From Xiphias gladius (Eukaryota; Chordata; Actinopteri; Istiophoriformes; Xiphiidae), in the NCBI RefSeq assembly GCF_016859285.1, contig NC_053422.1:15154501-15218500 (forward strand): a stretch of 64,000 bases of DNA, given 5' to 3'. The position numbers and the translations under genes were made by a program. Positions 36,330-49,718 of this stretch are shown one piece after another. Below the pieces are notes generated by a model, which made no database searches, was not told the origin of the DNA, and worked only from the letters and a program-made list of their open reading frames with translations. Within the stretch, counting starts at the first letter, position 1. Every line of letters begins with the position of its first letter.

Positions 36330-36840
36330 GAAAAAAAAATGTTTTAAATTACTGAAAAACACTTAATGATGCATTCCAACTGCCTTCATTAATTATGGTA
36401 TGTATAGTGAGATAATTGAAACAGAATAAAAATGGTAAAGCCTTGACAATGACTTTTACCAGTGCGTAATTACTCACATCCAATTCATGACATGGGAACC
36501 CATGGCGTATCCCTTTAAAATAAAAGGACGGCAACCTTATTGAACATTGGCAGTGAATCACCAGCAACTATTGAGCGTGGCAAAGCCTTACGTGGCCCTA
36601 TTTGTTCCTGATAGCCGGTGCCACATTAAATGACCTGACAAGGGACGGCCATGGGCTACTTCAGATAAAGTGTCCGGGCTCTGGAAGCTGCTAAACGCTC
36701 AGATTCAATGTAACAGGCGCCCAAAGTGACCGGATAATCTCATTTACACTAACTTGTCTCTGGGTCAGAAAAAATTGCGTGTCGGGTTTGGATGCGGCAG
36801 GTGGCTTTATAGGCTATCACATTACAGTCCGTTAACAAAC
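36330..36840. promoter_or_regulatory. candidate conserved non-coding element upstream of tlx3
   Basis: This stretch is repeat-poor, of mixed composition, and without a usable reading frame. It contains several ATTA/TAAT cores in the left half and CG-containing stretches in the right half. Conservation is inferred from this texture and the location, not measured. Confidence 0.35.
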
Positions 36841-38165
36841 CAATACCCAACAAATTCATTAACCGACAATGGGGTTTAATTTTTGTGGGGCTTTTATATG
36901 TCCAACCTCTTCATAAATCATCGTTTTGTAGGCCTGTATTTTAATGTCCGAACTATGGAAATAATCAAATGTTAGTATGTAGGTTATGCTGTGTTCTTGT
37001 CAAAATGTTATGCGGGCTTTAATTGTCAGTCCATCAGTGTAATCACAATCCTTTATTTAAGAAAAGGCAGCCTGAATTGATCCGATAATGCTAAGCTGCA
37101 TAAAAATCCCACAACAAAATAAAATAAAAAAAAATGGTTAAATCGTCGCTGGTGAGGTCATACGCTGTAAAAATCCAACGGAAATGCAAAGATGCTGTGG
37201 TAGGTAATATATATATCTTAGAGAGGATCTGCATCTCGCCCTTCACAATAAAGTCTCATGGAGCAATATGAGATGGGACAAGGCCCGAGGTGTTTGTTTG
37301 GCAATATGGACAGACTGAGTGTTGGCTGGTTCACCCTGCCATATGTGAGCTCACCGGTGGCTTTTGATGGGGGAGAATTGGTCTGTTATAGCTGTCATCT
37401 TTGTGGACATTTTTATGTTTCTCTTGATGACATTTGCAAAAACGGTTCCCCAACAGAAATGATGGCGGACGTTTTGAATCGAAAAACCCATATACAGCTA
37501 AATGTACTTCATCGATTGATAACAATTGCATGGCTACTATGAAGGGGGACGTCTCACAACTACAACACAACTGAACAATTGCTTCATGAAAATTAATAAT
37601 TATTGCCGTTATCCTGACTCCTCTACAGAGGCGACCCTCCGGCTTGTACAGAGCAGACGGGGTCCCACTGGTTGCAGATGTTGGGTGTTAGTAATCCGGT
37701 GTAATCCAATGATTGTGAGTGATTAGGACACATTAGCTCTGACCTACCGGGATGCCACTGTGACACCGGTTTTCCAAAACATACCAGGAGAGGCCCCAGC
37801 CCATCTCCTCCCGGCCCTTGTGGATGTGTTGATGGTCTGAACACTGAAGACGTCGTCGGACCTTTTGGTTGCTTCATGATCACAGCAGAAAAGGTAAAAA
37901 AAAACCAAAACCAAACAAACAAACAAACAAACAAAAAAACAACAACGACACAGATACACCCCCCCCTCTGAAAAGCGGCACTGGGGTTAACTCGTTTAGA
38001 CCAAAATATTTGGATACCGTTTCTGAAAAGCCTACAGCCCCGCACGAACAATTAAATTACACATCAATCCTCGTTTTTTTTTTTTTCACGGCCAATATAA
38101 AAGCCGACACGCCGATTCCAAAAGTCCAAAAAGAAACGACAACAAAAGAGTGAAAGAGTGCGATT

Positions 38166-38330
38166 TGTTTGAGAAATTACCGCTTGATCTGCATAATCGG
38201 GGGTCTGGGCTGCAGCTCGGTACCCGGGGGCTGCGTTTTTATTGCGCGTCTCTTTGCCGTTATCAATTTCAGCAGCGCGCCTGACTTTTTAAAAGGGGGA
38301 CGAGGCCGGCTGCTTCTGAATAATGAATGA
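38166..38330. promoter_or_regulatory. CpG-rich block 3 kb upstream of tlx3
   Basis: About 165 bp with many CpGs, including a GCGCG run, sits in an AT-rich neighbourhood. A TTTTTATTGCG (Cdx/Hox-like) site and a TTTTAAAAGG box are present. It may be a distal tlx3 promoter or the start of a non-coding transcript. Confidence 0.3.
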
Positions 38331-41300
38331 CACGCTTTTATATTGTCGCTAAAGTGCCCGTGATGTTACAATATGAAAAGGCAGCGGTAAGTAATAGTGC
38401 ATTTAAAGGGGATGTAGTGTATTATTATGATGTAAAAGAGAAGGGGAGAGGCGATAGAGAGAAGAAGATAAGTGGAGAGCAGCACCCAGAGAGAGAGAGA
38501 GATTGTTTTATTACAATAAGAGAAGATGAGTTTGCCTCCCAGCGAAATGGGGACCAGTTAATGAAACTTTACCGCAGCTAACGATTTCCCCTCCCTCGCT
38601 CTAAAAACCGCCCTTATGAAATATTTAAACTATTTAATATAGGTAGTATTAAGCTGAAAGACACTGGCATCGGCCATCTGACAACATTTACAAGGCTGTG
38701 GATTTTTTAAAGTTTGGTAAACTAAGCTTTACGGCCCGCTTTCCCTCGACCCACACACACACACACACACAACAGAAGTCGTGTAGTATATCGGCTTCAC
38801 ATTGAGTGCAATATAGTGAAAATGTGTTTTGCTGTTGGAAGACTTGATTTAGTCTAATTTACACTTTTATCTATACCACGCCATGTTTCTTTTCGCACAG
38901 AGATGCTGCAGGCTCATTCTATCAATACAAGCCTGTCTTGTCCATAATGGGTAGGAATAGCCTAGCATGGCCCCAGTGTGGGGGTGGGGGGTGGGTGGGA
39001 GGGATAGTGTTTCATATTGACATGCTCAGTGGGATTGTTGGATGAGAAGAGAGGAATGGGATCCCCCATCGGGGACTCGGTCGGGACCATCATCATCCCT
39101 GGGCTGTCACTGCATGGACCACTGCTCTGTGTGGACACAGTTTATCTGCTAGACACTTAAAAAGCAGATAAGCCACGTAAAATGAAATTGTAAATGTCAG
39201 ATACATGGCCTGGCAGATATCACAGGATTTTAATTTTAATTTTAATTACCAAATGTGAAGGCTGTCACTGCAAAATGTTCTGTTTATTGGAGCCAACATA
39301 AGTCATATCATATCTCTACATGATAGATGACAGCAGGAATGTTGCTCCTTAAATGACGTAGCAGCTGGTTAGAAAAGCGTCAACTTACTTAAATACAGCA
39401 GTAGGGGATAATTTGAAATCTACATATGGAAGCAAACAGCAACTAGTAAAGCAACTTTCAATATGGTCTTCTGGTATACAAATCAGTCATGTTAGCTTTC
39501 TTTTTGTCAAGTATCAGGATGCACATTTAACCACATAAAGATGCCCTGATACGGTAGATATTGGATTCAGCGAACATCGCATTGTAGTTACACTCGAGGA
39601 GCAGTGGGCTTCGACTCTGTGTGTGCGTGCGTGAGGGTAGACCATGTTATCCTGTCTGATGGTTGAATGCATGGCTGCCTCTTCACGCTGGTTAAAAGTC
39701 AGAGAGGGAGGGAGAGAGAGGAGGATGGAGAGGAAGAGAGTGAGAAAGGGAAGTAAGTAACCGCACAGACTTGAATTATAGGGATGGACGCAGAGCAGAG
39801 AGCAAGAACAGGATGGATGGATGGCTAAGATTGAGATGTGAGAGAAAGAGTTAAAGCATTAATGGGGATCATTTGGGGCTGATGATAATTGAGCACATGG
39901 CTTGAGTTTGTATAAGAGGATTCCCAAAGCATTGTCTCGTCTTTATGTGTGTGTGCCTGCACTTTTGAGAATGAACCTCTGTCTTATCCGTTCTGAGTGC
40001 TAAGTAAAAGTATCTGTGCTGTTTTTGTGGAGACACTTTTAGCTTTTGATCATACTCAGTAGCTTTCAGAGGGATCTGCCATTGACAAAATGACTGATGT
40101 AATTAATAAGTAAGTGTGTTTGCTATTGCTTTAATGACTTATGACTGATTTATGAGTGTGTGTCTCAGAAAGCGTGCCAGTGTGGGTTTGTGTTTAAGAG
40201 CAGCTGAGTGCTCCTGAACGCCCCTGGTCGTGGCGCTAATGTGTTAATTCATTACTGCTTGTAGTCAGTTGCATTGTGTCAGTGCTGTGTTTTCTGTCTC
40301 TCTCTCTGTCTGTGTCCTCTCTGCTTCATAAAAGCCGATTAGCCTGCATGTCACCGCCGTTCCACCCATTCTCTCCTGCCTCTTGACCTCCTCACCCCTC
40401 CTGTTGCCTGCCTGCGGGGTGCTCATGAAGGGGAGGAGGGGAGGGAGGGACAGAGGACCAGCTGCCACCAGTCATAGTGCTCTACTGCCTGGCAGAGGGA
40501 GCTACTCCAGCCCCCTGCTTCGCTGGGCCTTCTGGCCCCTCAGGGTGGAGGGGGGGCACCAGCCTCATGCCACCAGCCCCACCTGTCTTGCCCCAGGCAA
40601 AGGAGTGTGACCGATTAGACACACACGCTCAGACATACACAGTCACACATGCATATTACTGCCAGATGACCCCAAAAATGTCAACTCTCCAGTAACTTTG
40701 ATTTGATCCAATGTACTTTGAAAATATTTCATAAGCTGCTGAATTTTTCAGTAGTACAAGTAATCCTTCGTTTGAATTAAAAACATGGATACAAAAAGTT
40801 GTTTTGTACACCTAAATGTACCCAGCAATACGCTTTTATGTAAATACAGCTCCATACACACTCACAGATTTCCTTGATACACATGCTCAACACACAAGCA
40901 CACACACACACACACACACACGCATGCACGCACACTACACTGCACCCCTCCTCACGCGCACACTTGGATACACAGAGGCACTTTGCTGTGAGGCGTGAAA
41001 GAGCGAGAGCTAAGTGAGGCCACTCCAGAGCTCTATTTTCTATATTGATTTCCCATTATCAGACCCCAGTCCCTGTGGAGTCATTAGTGCCGGGATCAAA
41101 CAGACAGACAGAGAAGGAGACTAATACCAGTCACTTACTCCAGCACAGGGAGATCACCTTACTTCCCTGAGGGTAGGAAGGCCAGAGAGGAGCAGAGGAG
41201 GAGAGAAATCGAGGAGGGGGGGGGGGGGGGTAGTAGACGGACGAGTGCAATGGGCTAACAGATGGAGATGGCGATGTGTAGAGAGAGAGGAAGAGGAAAG

Positions 41301-41579
41301 AGGTGGGGTTTTGCAGTGGAACGTTCACGGGTAAATGGTAGACACTCTTTGATCACTTTATTTGGCTGTTCTGTTTTGTCTGTCATGGCGGAAATGTCTC
41401 ACTTTCTTGCTGTCTGTTCTACTTTACAGCTAAGCTTCCATTCGGTCTCAAAACCATGGTTGCCTTTTGTTATTACTTAATTCAAGTTCCAAATTTTTTC
41501 AGAGATGGGTGACTTTTCTCTTTGTCCAACCTTGTAAAATGTAGCCAATATAGCTCCTCGTCCTCCTCCTCTGTCAATA

Positions 41580-41633
41580 ATTTTGTGGTAAAGACGCAAT
41601 GATGAATGGTTTTCATGTAGCCCGCAGCTGTCC
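41580..41633 (+). repeat. copy 1 of a diverged 50 bp pair
   Basis: The core AATGATGAATGGTTTTCATG is almost identical to AATGATAAATGGTTTTCATG at 45080. Weaker similarity extends on both sides, ending in GAGCTGTC/GCAGCTGTC. Confidence 0.6.
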
Positions 41634-42260
41634 CCACATCAGAGGGAGACAAAGGGAGAGAGAAATAGGGAGAGAGACACAGTGAGAAAGAGTGAAAGAG
41701 GAATATGAAATGTGAGATAGTCATTTTGGTCCCTTGCTTCATAATTTCTGTGGATGTATTTATTCTCTATGGATTCAGGGGGAACAATGAATTCGTAGTA
41801 TGAATCAACACCATCCATCTTATTCACTTCTGCCTGCCAGTGAGCCCTGGAAGTGGTGTTTAGGCTTTATTCCACACACATACACACACACACAGCTCAG
41901 ATGGGGGTGACCCTGGCCTGACCCCCCTGCTGACCCCCAATCTGTTCCCCAACCTCACACCATGAGAGACCGGGGCACACCGGGATAGGGACACACACGC
42001 TCAAAGACACACACACACGTTGGCATATCACGCATTGTGTGATCTGATGGATATCTCCTCAGACAGTACCATGTGTGTGGGCAGTGTGAATGTGGACAGC
42101 GTGTGTATGTGTGTGTAAGTCTAAATGTGTGTAGTGTTGTACCCTCTGCCCCCTCCCACTGGTGTTAATTGATTCTTGGTGCGCTTTGGTGATTGGTGTG
42201 AGGACCCCTAGAGGCGGGCCCAGTCTCCTCCAATGCCCCCTCCCCATTGGTGTAGCACCT

Positions 42261-42298
42261 CACATGCACATGCACATGCACATGAACATGCACATGCA
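42261..42298. repeat. hexanucleotide repeat (CACATG)n
   Basis: Six units with one variant. Each unit holds a CANNTG E-box. Confidence 0.85.
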
Positions 42299-42408
42299 GT
42301 ACACACTACACAGATATACAGTGTATTGTATGTCACTCTATATTCAGTATATGTCCACAAACTGCTCGTGGTACATGTGTTGATTGTACATGCAAATGTG
42401 AAAAAACT

Positions 42409-42506
42409 CACACACACGCACACGCAAACAGGGACACACACGCAAACATTCACACACACGCAAACACACACACACACACACACGCAAACACACACACACA
42501 CACACG
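42409..42506. repeat. compound (CA)n repeat
   Basis: CA units with periodic GCAAA interruptions. Confidence 0.9.
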
Positions 42507-42644
42507 TCTTTCAGGGGGTTTTCACACCCTAGTAAAGAGGAAGCTGGCTAGCTGATACGAGCAGATTGCAGATCATATGAGATGATCCACATAGAAAAAA
42601 ATCAGTGTCTTAGAGGTGATTCATGAACAATATAGGTGGGCTTA

Positions 42645-42710
42645 GGTGTGTGTGTGTGTGTGTGCGTGTGTGTGTGTGTGTGTGCGTGTGCGTGTGCATA
42701 TGTGTGTGTG
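42645..42710. repeat. compound (GT)n repeat
   Basis: A GT run with GC interruptions, directly before a candidate conserved element. Confidence 0.9.
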
Positions 42711-42764
42711 AGGGAGACTGAGGGAGAGAGCCAGAAAGACAGTAAGAGAGATGAATCTCCGGTT

Positions 42765-42930
42765 ATTAATTTCCAGCCGCGGCCCCTGGGTGAGATGTTA
42801 ATATAGGGCTGATTGTGACTAATTTCTTATTAATTGCCATCAGCGATTACACAATGGCCAGTAATGTGGCTAATTTGTTGAAATGAATTTGGTTTTCTGA
42901 GGCATTTTAATTGCTGCAGGTGGGCAACGT
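42765..42930. promoter_or_regulatory. candidate conserved non-coding element
   Basis: The block starts directly after a GT/GA microsatellite and is dense in TTAAT, TAAT and AATTG homeodomain cores. It also has a GGCCAGTAATGTGG segment and no repeats. A role as a tlx3 enhancer is inference. Confidence 0.4.
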
Positions 42931-43954
42931 CCTCCGCACAGTCGCTTTTGTTTTTCAGCAGGAAACTTTTGAAGTTGTGCTGCTGCTGTATGTGACTAGT
43001 ATTAGTAATATAGTGTGAATATTGCATATTACAGTAACAGTATATTATGTTTACATAGAATATGTCTGTGCATGCTTTGTATGTGTTTCTGTCTCTCTGT
43101 CTGAAGACATGCACACAAACAAATCTTTGCAGCGTTGTTGCAAATGCCATTGATATCTTATTCATCAGGTTTACGCATCCTCCTACTTCCATATATCGCT
43201 ACATGTTCATGATCATTGCAGTTGGGATGAAGGGACATTTAAGTTGGTGCCTTTGTTTGTCGAATGTTTATAGCTTCCGTTAGCACAGTCTCAACGACCA
43301 CTGAGGAGCCAGTAGATACAAAATCCAAATCCCGCTATAAAAGAGGAGATGCCCTCTGGGCAGCCATAGCTCATAGTTGGCCTGATTTAGTGGCAGCCAG
43401 GAATCTGGGCTTGAATAAAGACAGAGAGAGCGAGGGCAGAGTGGGGGAGAGAGAGGGAGAGAGGAAAAGATAGCTCCCTGTGTGATAAATAGCCCCGGCT
43501 CTCTCTATTGCATTAGCCGTCCGGGCCGATAGATTGCGAGCCCAATAGACCCAGACGTATGCGATTGGTTTCTCATATAAAAGTTGCATATTAAATTCCT
43601 TCACAGGACTGTGCCCCTCAAGCATGAAGGAGGGAAGGAAGAAATGAGAGTTAAAAAGCAGAAAATGGAGAAAGGAATGGAAGAGCAAGAAAAAGGCTTT
43701 TTATGAGAGGCAAAATGAAGGCAAAGAGTTGGGGAAGGTGGAGAAGAAGGGGAAAAGATAATGGCAGGAGAAAAGTAGCTTGATGGTAGAAAAGACAAAT
43801 GGTGATGTCATGTATTTAATAAGTCCGTGGATATTGGGCGATGAGTACGACTGTACGTCCATTTAATCAGTATTGCTTCCCAATGAAGATTTCTCTCTTG
43901 TTTTCACTCACTCCCCCCTTCTTCTGTTCTCAGCCGTTCTCCACATGCTAACGA

Positions 43955-44180
43955 CCTCTCTAATTGTTTCCAAGCTCATTAAGATGCTGATGTTTTAATA
44001 GTAATTAATCCGTCATTTGCCTACATGCAAACACGGGCCACTGAGGTTTGTTCTACGCTGTTTCAATACACTGATAATGCAGTGTCCTAGTCAAAGGAGA
44101 CAATATCCTGCTAATTTAGCTCATCACTGTTAATTGGTTGTTAAGTGCCTTTAATTACCAAGCAGGCTTTGGGATTTGGG
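43955..44180. promoter_or_regulatory. candidate conserved non-coding element
   Basis: More than 200 bp of repeat-free DNA carries many homeodomain cores (TAATTAAT, CTAATT, TTAATT). It also has an ATGCAAA octamer-like site and an ACAAT Sox-like site. This is the strongest enhancer-like texture in the window. Confidence 0.4.
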
Positions 44181-44796
44181 TCGGCAGAAAGAGGGGGATC
44201 GCTATGATTTTCCCTGCCTCTCTAATGGATCTTGTGTGAACTTTGAAAACAGGAATAAATGACCACAGGGTGAAAAGAGACACGCATTGACCCTGTTCTG
44301 TTTTCTATCTGCGCGGTTTTCTCTTTCCTCATTTTCTTTTTTTCTTTTCCTTCCATTCCTCTGTCCTCCTGTCCCTTCCTTCATCTCTGTCTCACTCCCG
44401 ATCTCTTTCTCCAGATATTATTAACTCATTAAGTTTTTTTCATTATTTTTAATAAAAGATGAGTTATGGCTTTAGCCTCACTGTGGCAGCATCCCCCCAC
44501 ACCCTCCTCCCTTCCTCCTGTCTCCCTTCCCCTTCAACCATTTACCCCCCCCCAATTCTGTTCATCCCCCCATTTTATCGTTCTTTCTTGGCCATATTGT
44601 GCTGCCTCTGATACGTTTGACCCCTGAACTGCAGTTTCTGACCTCGGTGTTGCTGGTTACAACCTTCTGTCCGTCTTCTTTGCTTTCGCCACACTACTCA
44701 CATCTATCAATCATCTCTCTTTCTCATAGTGCTGTGCAGTCTTTAGATGGCATTCATAAGATTTATGATTCATGATTCTCTTCTTCTGTGTGTGAG

Positions 44797-44921
<125 letters not shown>

Positions 44922-45061
44922 TCAATGACAGTTGAATAATGACAATGTCTATGATTGATAGCTTATACTAGAGCTGGTTGGGTGTGTGTACTGTATTTGT
45001 GTGTGTGCACATGTTAGAGTGACAGAAAGAGAGTTTATATGTTCCGTTTTCCCCCACATTA

Positions 45062-45113
45062 ATCTGATGTTAAAGAAACAATGATAAATGGTTTTCATGT
45101 AGTTTGAGCTGTC
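45062..45113 (+). repeat. copy 2 of a diverged 50 bp pair
   Basis: It is aligned to 41580-41633 with about 80% identity by eye over about 52 bp with one small gap. Both lie in the territory upstream of tlx3. Confidence 0.6.
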
Positions 45114-48100
45114 AGTGGTCAGTCTGGGAAAAAAAGGGAAGGAGAAAGTAGCAAGTGGCCAGAATCACCAAGGGACACATAATGTTTATGTAGGAATAGA
45201 GGGACTCCGGGAGATGAAAGCATAATAAGTGTCTTTCAGTTAGAAAAGGACAGTTGTTAGCCACAGTGGTTTTTCAGCCATGAAAACCCTAAATGAAACA
45301 TGTACTGCATCTGTTAGTCATTTTCTTGGCACTGAGTCACATTTTAAAAAGCCTTTTAATCGTCTTTTATATCAACTTAATTGATGTATTTGTATTTGTC
45401 ACTGTTATAATGTTAATAAAATACCCATATGCTACATATACATGGATAGAGTTATTTCTCTTCAAGAAGTGTTCCCTTTCATCATTACTACGCGGTAAGT
45501 GATGGGGCGTAGAATCCACAGCATTTTTTTTTTTCTGTGCAAAAACGCATTATAACACTCAGCAAAGGCAGAGCCGAGGCTATACAGACGTCAGCAGTTT
45601 GTATAGCTAAAGTCAAGTCAAGCGGGTATCTTTCAACGGTACAGTAACTTTAGTATGAAATTCCTTGTTTGTTTTTCCAGGAGCAGTATTTCCTTGCTTT
45701 CCCAGCCAAGCTGGAAGGATATATCCTGGTTCTTGCTTGTCTGTATTTTTCCAAGATCCACCACTGGCAACAATCTAGAAACTGCAGGGCCAAAGATGGC
45801 AATAGATATGGTTACATTACCTCTCTGTTCAGTGAAATAGCTCCACATGCAGCACCAAAAGAGGACAAGATCAGAGGACAAGTCATTTTTCTGCTGCAGG
45901 TAATATATACATTTTGCTCAGAGTAATCACAGACTGTAAACAGTGTTTGAGAGCAATGCTACAGTTTGTAGTCTGGTAGCCTAATAATTTACTAAACATG
46001 TTGGTCAAAAAAATGATGGCATAATAAAATCTGCATTGTCAAACACAGTACATCAGTGTTTCTATTGGCTGACCGGGCACATCCACTTGGTCAAAGTTGA
46101 GCAAAGGTGAACTCTGACCTGTGAAGTCACCAAAACTGGCTGGAGATTGCACCCAAACAGGAAATGCATGCTTGTCCATTGTGCGGGCTTCGATAGAAGG
46201 GAGGGGGAGACGGCATGAATATTCGGTGGACAGAAGTGTGATGCGATCATACCTTATTCAGACCCCTGATGCCTCATATTATCTTAGCACAGAAATTAAG
46301 TTTTGCAGTAGTTAAGGCGGATCATCTAATCGCAGTCACATCAGCTGTGTGGTTTCAGCTGTCTCATTCATGCTCAGTTTCATTGGCTTATTGAGGCATC
46401 ATCTGTTTGGATACCAGCTGACTAGCGACATCCAGTCACAAGTGTAATTGTAGCTTTTGTAATTTGCAAGTTCTTACTTTTACCCTGCTGATTTCTGCCT
46501 CTACTACCTCAGCCTGCTATTTATATGATTTAGTGTTTGGTATTATTGTTGTTTTTCTAAACTCTAGTGTTCATGTATGTTATATTGATCTTTGATTCTC
46601 TACCTTTATGTGTTTGGACGAGCTCTCCCTGCAGAACCCTTGTTTCTGACTTATCTAACTGTATAACCATTTGGTATGAATGGTTTGATGCTTGTCATAA
46701 GTGTCTCTGACTGAATGAGGACTGCGTATTTTATCCCCTATATTTTACAGCGTAGTCACGCTAGATAGGTATTACTTCCTAGCAGACAGGAACAGAACCA
46801 GATGAATGGTTAGAGTGCATATGACAATGTCAATATTGATTAAGATAGGTTTAGATTTTTCAGGTCTATCTTTTGACCCCCAACTGCAGTGGAGCTACTC
46901 AATGTGAGGCATATAAGGCTGGTATTGTGAATGTATCCATTCTCAGCTAATTTAACCTGGAATAGTAAAAGATAAAAACAATATATGGAGCTGAATTAAA
47001 GACTACCGTAGTTCTTATAAATGCCAAATATGTTTATCCATGAGGTTGAATCAGTTGTAAAATCCCTTTCATCACTTGTTACCGGCTGGTACCTGACATG
47101 CATATATATTTATACACACTTCTGTGTCAGTCCTAAAAGGAGATAGCTTGAAGTATGGAAATGGTTAAGTTTTAACGGGGCATTAGTTTGAGGCAATGTT
47201 TGTTGACAGCTGTGATGAATTGTCTCCAATGTACTTGTATTCCTTACCCCTCATACAGTGTTATCTGTATCATCCCACATGATAATCCCTATCCATACTT
47301 AACTAGAGCCCATCTGTATTGCCTCCAAAAATGGTAGCAAATGTTATAATCTTTATTTAAACTGCTCTTTATTGGTACAGTATAGTTGTAATTTTCAGTT
47401 TTAGAGGAACAGTTCATTTTTCAGCCCTCAGTCGTTTTTCTGTATGATACAATACATACATTTGCCAGCTTTATGCCACTGAATGAGCAACGATAAAGAC
47501 AAAGTCTGGAGGCAGCTACATTCTTCAAAAGTGACACATAAAATTAGTTTGCATGCTCAACATTCAAATGTCATACATTTCAACAAATTCGAAAGTCCAT
47601 TTATCACTTTTTCCCTTCCATTCCCTGATTTTGTGAAACACCAATTTTTAATTAGAAGTAATTTACTTTGTTGAAGTTGTGATACTTTGTGTTTCCACTT
47701 GAGTGCAGTCTTGAGTCAGCATAAAAAGTGTACTTCATGAGATTGATTACCAACAAGTTAACTGGCTGGTCTCATTCAGTGTCCAGAGCTGCTATAACAA
47801 CCACAGTTAGTACAAGAACATGTCAGGGCCACTCGTTGCCCTGTGTAATGCTTGGATGCAGTTGACTAATTGTGTTAGACAACTCGTGTTTTAGCTTCAT
47901 CCACGTAGAAGCATCTTCATTTGTTCGATCCCGGATGGATCGAGGCCGGCTGTGTGCGTACAGTTGGTTCTTGCTGATGAGGTGTGGAGTTGCTGAGGTC
48001 CTATATTCTCACATTTTTGTTTGTTAAATTATCGGCAGAGTGAATTCTAACAGAAAGAGAGACACAAATGAAGAGGATCAAAAGTTTGTCTCTCTATTCA

Positions 48101-49718
48101 GTCACTTTGGATGTACAATATGCGGGGAGGAAATGATCATTCGTGTCACCATTGTGGTGAGTGTGGAACAGCTCCCATGCTCGAAGATTAGTCAGCTGTA
48201 TCAGCAATCACATATAAGACAAAAACTTTAGGAGGTAGGCCTCGTATTAGATACTAGATACTTGAAGTTGTGTGCACATATACTGTATGTTAGTTGACAT
48301 GATAAATTTTGAAGCATGTTATGTAATCTAGTATATCTAAACCCACATACACTACATAGATGAACATACTTGGATGGTTATTTTGTGTGGGTAATTTTAT
48401 GTATGTGTGTGTTTTGGTACCGGATGGATTTTTTTGTACCAAATGCTACGGTACTTTAGCCTTTACAATGTATTGGTAATCACGAAGAAAAAACTGTTTG
48501 TTGTTTTGTTGCTTTAACTAATACACACCTCAAAAACATGAGCACAACAAGCAAAATAATTAGTTGATAATGTTCACATAACGCAAACAAAGAAATGAGA
48601 AAAAGGATGTGAAACTAGATCATGTATCTCATCTCTGCTGAAAGCAGATTTCTTGTCCTAATACGCATATTGCCATATGGGAATATGCACTGCAGATGAC
48701 ACGGCTAGGATCTCTGTGTGTCACAGTTCATTTGTTCTGTGGTAGACATGGTGTGTGGGGGCTATAGGGATGTCAGTGTGAACATGTATATCTACTTACA
48801 TGGTGTATTATATGCTTCTGCTGTGGCACTGAAACCTTCCAAATAGAGGGGCTGTAAATCTCGGTCCATCTTTTTGTTTGTCTGGTGTGTTTTCTCCTGT
48901 GGATGGATTCTGGTTCTATGTTGTAACAATAGTGTAGTGAACACAGCATCCACCTCACTTGCACAGGTTCAGCACGACCTGGGTTCATAGAACACAATAA
49001 GAGATGAAAGAAGACACCGTTTGTGCGACTTATTGGATTCTGTGTTTTAGAGTAAATCGGGGAGCGTACACTACTAATAATCCAGTGCGACTATGAACTG
49101 AGTGCGAGGTGTCTCATCCAAGCAGCTTAATGCACCAATCGAGGCGCTTTTTGGTGAAACAGGTTCGTTTTTTATGGTGTACAGTATGTGCCCCAACGTG
49201 AGCAAAATGTGAGTATTGCAGCATTTATACCCCAATTTGAATGTGAAGCATCATTCTCTTTTAAGTATTTTTATTAAATTGGATTATTTGTGCAAGAACT
49301 CTTGCAAGAACTCCATTAATGACATTCACCTCTGTCTTGCAGACAAGGTAAATGGTGGCTGACAGTTTACCTTTCATTGCCATTGACATCTGTGGCAGCA
49401 GTGCCATTTGTAAACTGGATAGTTGCTGTAGTTTCCCTACAGTTCATTTCTTGCAGCATGACGTTTTGATCTGTAAAACCTGCCCTGCATGTGGTAGGGG
49501 TGTGACCGCACAGCAATGTCACCTCTGTAAGCTGCTCTCTCGCTGAGATAGAGAGAAGGAAAGGAAAAATAAAAACTGGAGAAACTGGGGACAAGAACAT
49601 ATGATGAATTCACAACGGTTGCAATGTTTTGTTGGTCAGAAATAAATGTCCACTCTTAACTGATTCTTTAACTCAAGTTATGGTATGCTCAATAATTATG
49701 CAGATTTACCAGGATACT

